DNA of 64,000 nt, from positions 124,001 through 188,000 of the forward strand of contig CALXMC010000001.1 of assembly GCA_944389385.1 (NCBI GenBank). The letters are read 5' to 3'. The notes beneath the pieces were generated by a model, which was not told where the DNA came from, did not search any database, and was given only the letters and a program-made list of their open reading frames with translations. Positions within the stretch are counted from its first letter, which is position 1; every line of letters begins with the position of its first letter. The DNA comes from an uncultured Alphaproteobacteria bacterium. Its GTDB lineage: Bacteria; Pseudomonadota; Alphaproteobacteria; Rs-D84. Positions 62,018 to 64,000 of the stretch are shown in pieces. Made by a program: the position numbers and the translations under genes.

Positions 62018-63632
62018 ATATTGAAATTAACGTGTCGATTCGCGATTGTGCATCGGCAATTTTTGCATTTATATCGGCAATTTTGTCTGACACATCTTCG
62101 CCATTTAATAATTTTGCTGTTAATTCTTTTTTCTGTATATGCAGTGTTTCCAACCATTTTTGCAATTTTAACGATACTATATATTTTTCAGCCGCTTTTT
62201 CATCCATATTTATATCAGGCACATTTTCATCAAAATTTATATTTAATGTTGCCAAAAAATCACCATATCTTTCCGCAATTTGTGGATAATTATTTACAAT
62301 AAAAATAACTGTGTTTTTTGTTATATCGTCAACAGTTGGCATATTGACACGTGGAATATTTTGCGAAATTTTTTTCCATTTATGCCAGTTGTTAAATATA
62401 CGTTGTTTGTATTCTTGTTCATATTCAGTGCGTAAATTTACATCTGTGATTTTATCAGTTTTTTGCTTGATAAATTTTTCAGATTGACTGCGCCCACCCG
62501 GTGTGGATACATTAAATCCGGCATTTGCGATGTGCCACAAAAAATCAACCAATGGCGTTGCGTCATCTATTATTTTACGCATAGCGTCCGCGCCACCTGA
62601 TTTTAATACCTCGTCGGGGTCTTTACCACCTGTGACAAAAGCAAATCGTACATCAGACGCATCGCGCAAAAAAGGCATAACAATATCACACGCCCGGGCG
62701 GCGGCTTTTTGTCCAGCCGTGTCCCCATCAAAACAAAATACAATATTACGATTTGCTTTGCATAACATTGCGATATGATCTTCGGTTAATGCAGTCCCCA
62801 ATGGTGCAACAGTTTCCGGAAAACCATTACATTGCATTTGGATGGCATCTATTTGACCTTCGACCACAATGCTGCGATTTGCGCGGTGTATTGCGTCACG
62901 TGCGAAATTAAATCCGAATATAGTCCGTCGTTTATGAAATAATTCTGTATCTGTGGTGTTGATATATTTGGGTTCACTGCCGTCCAGGCTGCGGCCTGAA
63001 AAAGCAACAATTTGTCCACGTGCATTAAAAATCGGAAACATCAGTTTATCACGAAAAAAATCGTACATACCATAATCGCCGCGCCGACACATCCCAGTCG
63101 CCAATAAATTATCTTGTTTTACATTCACAAATTTATTTGCGATTACATTATTTTTAGGCGCATACCCAATACGATATTTTTTTATCATATCATCAGAAAA
63201 ACCACGCCGACGCACATATTCCAACGCATGCGCGCCGGACACATCGAATAACAGTTTTTGATATATATCACACGCCCCAGACATGATTTGTATATAAGAT
63301 TCTTCGCGTGCAACCTGTTCAGCGGGTTTGGGTTTATAGTCAGGCATTTTTAACCCGGCCTGGGCCGCCAATTCTGTGATGGCTGTTTTGAAATCCACAT
63401 TTTCAGATTTCATAACAAATGAAATAATATCGCCATGTTCCCCACATCCGAAACAATGATAAAAACCTTTATCTTCATTTACGGAAAAACTGGGTGTTTT
63501 TTCATTATGAAATGGGCAACATCCCCAATAATTTTGACCCTTTTTTACCAAAGGCACACGGCGACCAACTATATCCACGATTGACAAACGTGTACGCAAC
63601 TCGTCGGTAAAATTACGGTCGTATTTGGTCAT
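62016..63632 (-). CDS. dnaG: DNA primase
   Basis: A 538-residue DnaG. The CHC2 zinc finger is CCPFHNEKTPSF and YHCFGCGEHGD; the TOPRIM core has IVVEGQIDAI and FCFDGDTAG. The C-terminal DnaB-interaction domain is shorter than in E. coli (581 residues) but recognisable as a helical tail. It follows topA, whose stop overlaps the dnaG start by 1 bp. Confidence 0.96.
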   Translation of the reverse strand: MTKYDRNFTDELRTRLSIVDIVGRRVPLVKKGQNYWGCCPFHNEKTPSFSVNEDKGFYHCFGCGEHGDIISFVMKSENVDFKTAITELAAQAGLKMPDYKPKPAEQVAREESYIQIMSGACDIYQKLLFDVSGAHALEYVRRRGFSDDMIKKYRIGYAPKNNVIANKFVNVKQDNLLATGMCRRGDYGMYDFFRDKLMFPIFNARGQIVAFSGRSLDGSEPKYINTTDTELFHKRRTIFGFNFARDAIHRANRSIVVEGQIDAIQMQCNGFPETVAPLGTALTEDHIAMLCKANRNIVFCFDGDTAGQKAAARACDIVMPFLRDASDVRFAFVTGGKDPDEVLKSGGADAMRKIIDDATPLVDFLWHIANAGFNVSTPGGRSQSEKFIKQKTDKITDVNLRTEYEQEYKQRIFNNWHKWKKISQNIPRVNMPTVDDITKNTVIFIVNNYPQIAERYGDFLATLNINFDENVPDINMDEKAAEKYIVSLKLQKWLETLHIQKKELTAKLLNGEDVSDKIADINAKIADAQSRIDTLISI

Positions 63633-64000
63633 TACTTACGCGAACCTTTTTTGAAACGCGGGGATGTTTTTTTATTGTTGATTAAATCTATGGCTTCGGA
63701 CAAAGTTGGTTGTTCTTTTACCGAAACATTAACACGATTTGATGAAATGTACGCGCCATAACGCCCCGTCGGATAATAAAACACAGGTTTGCCAGTTGTT
63801 GGATTTTCACCCAAATTAACAGGTTCGACCTTTTTCACTCCATTTTCCAACAAATCACGCGCCACATCCAAAGTAATTGTATCAGATGTATATTGTTTGG
63901 CCGGCACATTTTTTTTACCATCCGTTACGTATGGCCCAAATTTTCCAATACGGAAAAAAATCCCATCACCCAAATCAACAGACGTATTGTGTGGTTTTTC
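63632..64000 (-). CDS. topA: DNA topoisomerase I, C-terminal end (partial)
   Basis: Only the last 122 residues are inside the window; the frame is open to the right edge. It shows the alphaproteobacterial TopA tail repeats: FRIGKFGPYVTDGKKN, then SDTITLDVARDLL and FYYPTGRYGAYISSNRVN, ending in a basic tail KTSPRFKKGSRK. The catalytic domain lies outside. It overlaps dnaG by 1 bp. Confidence 0.85.
   Translation of the reverse strand, partial: EKPHNTSVDLGDGIFFRIGKFGPYVTDGKKNVPAKQYTSDTITLDVARDLLENGVKKVEPVNLGENPTTGKPVFYYPTGRYGAYISSNRVNVSVKEQPTLSEAIDLINNKKTSPRFKKGSRK

Overview
The window looks like a chromosomal segment of a host-associated alphaproteobacterium with a compact, AT-leaning genome. 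This is an inference: the gene set (LolCD, LpxC/LpxK, AsmA, AddB, RsmI next to an LppC-type lipoprotein, FtsQ/FtsA, split type IVb pilus and VirB3/VirB4 genes) is Gram-negative, and the elongator tRNA-Met is of an alphaproteobacterial kind. Gut lineages of the RF32/Enterousia sort are the closest guess, but I cannot test that here. Genes are tightly packed, often overlap, and use all three stop codons of the standard bacterial code.

Layout. 1-3.5 kb: truncated secreted protein, yebC, divergent ruvA-mnmE and a small HTH gene. 3.5-4 kb: a structured RNA with an attenuator-like architecture, then a GC-rich repeat element. 4-10.5 kb: acyl-CoA synthetase, xth, and the operon rsmI-engB-addB. 10.5-14.3 kb: LppC-type lipoprotein, a TbpB-like lipoprotein, a membrane-anchored methyltransferase and a histidine phosphatase. 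14.4-16.6 kb: a restriction-modification pair whose restriction-like gene is frameshifted. 16.6-17.3 kb: tRNA-Tyr and tRNA-Gly. 17.3-19.8 kb: an unrecognised four-gene operon of membrane/secreted proteins with shared repeats and Cys-rich tails. 19.8-24.2 kb: lolC-orf-lolD and a pilus secretin-like lipoprotein. 24.3-32.4 kb: small lipoprotein, ftsQ, an ftsA fused to ribulose-phosphate 3-epimerase, the operon uvrB-orf-tsaE, and AsmA. 32.4-34.5 kb: aspS behind what reads as a T-box riboswitch, then tRNA-Thr. 34.6-36.8 kb: CPIC membrane protein, tandem ArsR regulator and tRNA-Met. 36.9-42.6 kb: PagL-like deacylase, the operon gyrB-JAMM-HhH glycosylase-ung, and a RusA-like nuclease. 42.6-47.4 kb: type IVb pilus genes (PilO, PilP, ATPase, inner-membrane protein). 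47.5-50.6 kb: lipoprotein and a lipid A operon (DUF374-lpxK-lpxC). 50.7-54.3 kb: tRNA-fMet and a 1064-residue unrecognised protein. 54.3-64 kb: lipoprotein, ABC-F ATPase, HExxH protein, virB3-virB4, a 9-mer-rich region, rpmJ, SufD-like gene, ychF, dnaG and the end of topA.

Most notable: (i) a single ORF joining FtsA and a catalytically complete-looking ribulose-phosphate epimerase; (ii) a near-perfect T-box antiterminator (TGGCACC bulge between two 6-bp helices) upstream of aspS, unexpected in Proteobacteria; (iii) four of five tRNA genes followed 114-172 bp downstream by a partial copy of their own 3' end, and in three of them by an inverted copy of their own T-arm; (iv) a small RNA whose terminator, antiterminator and anti-antiterminator strands can be read from the sequence; (v) ten DnaA-box-like 9-mers in 245 bp; (vi) an undescribed operon with repeated helical and Cys-rich modules; (vii) several genes whose ATG lies 6-7 nt after a good -10 box, suggesting leaderless transcripts.
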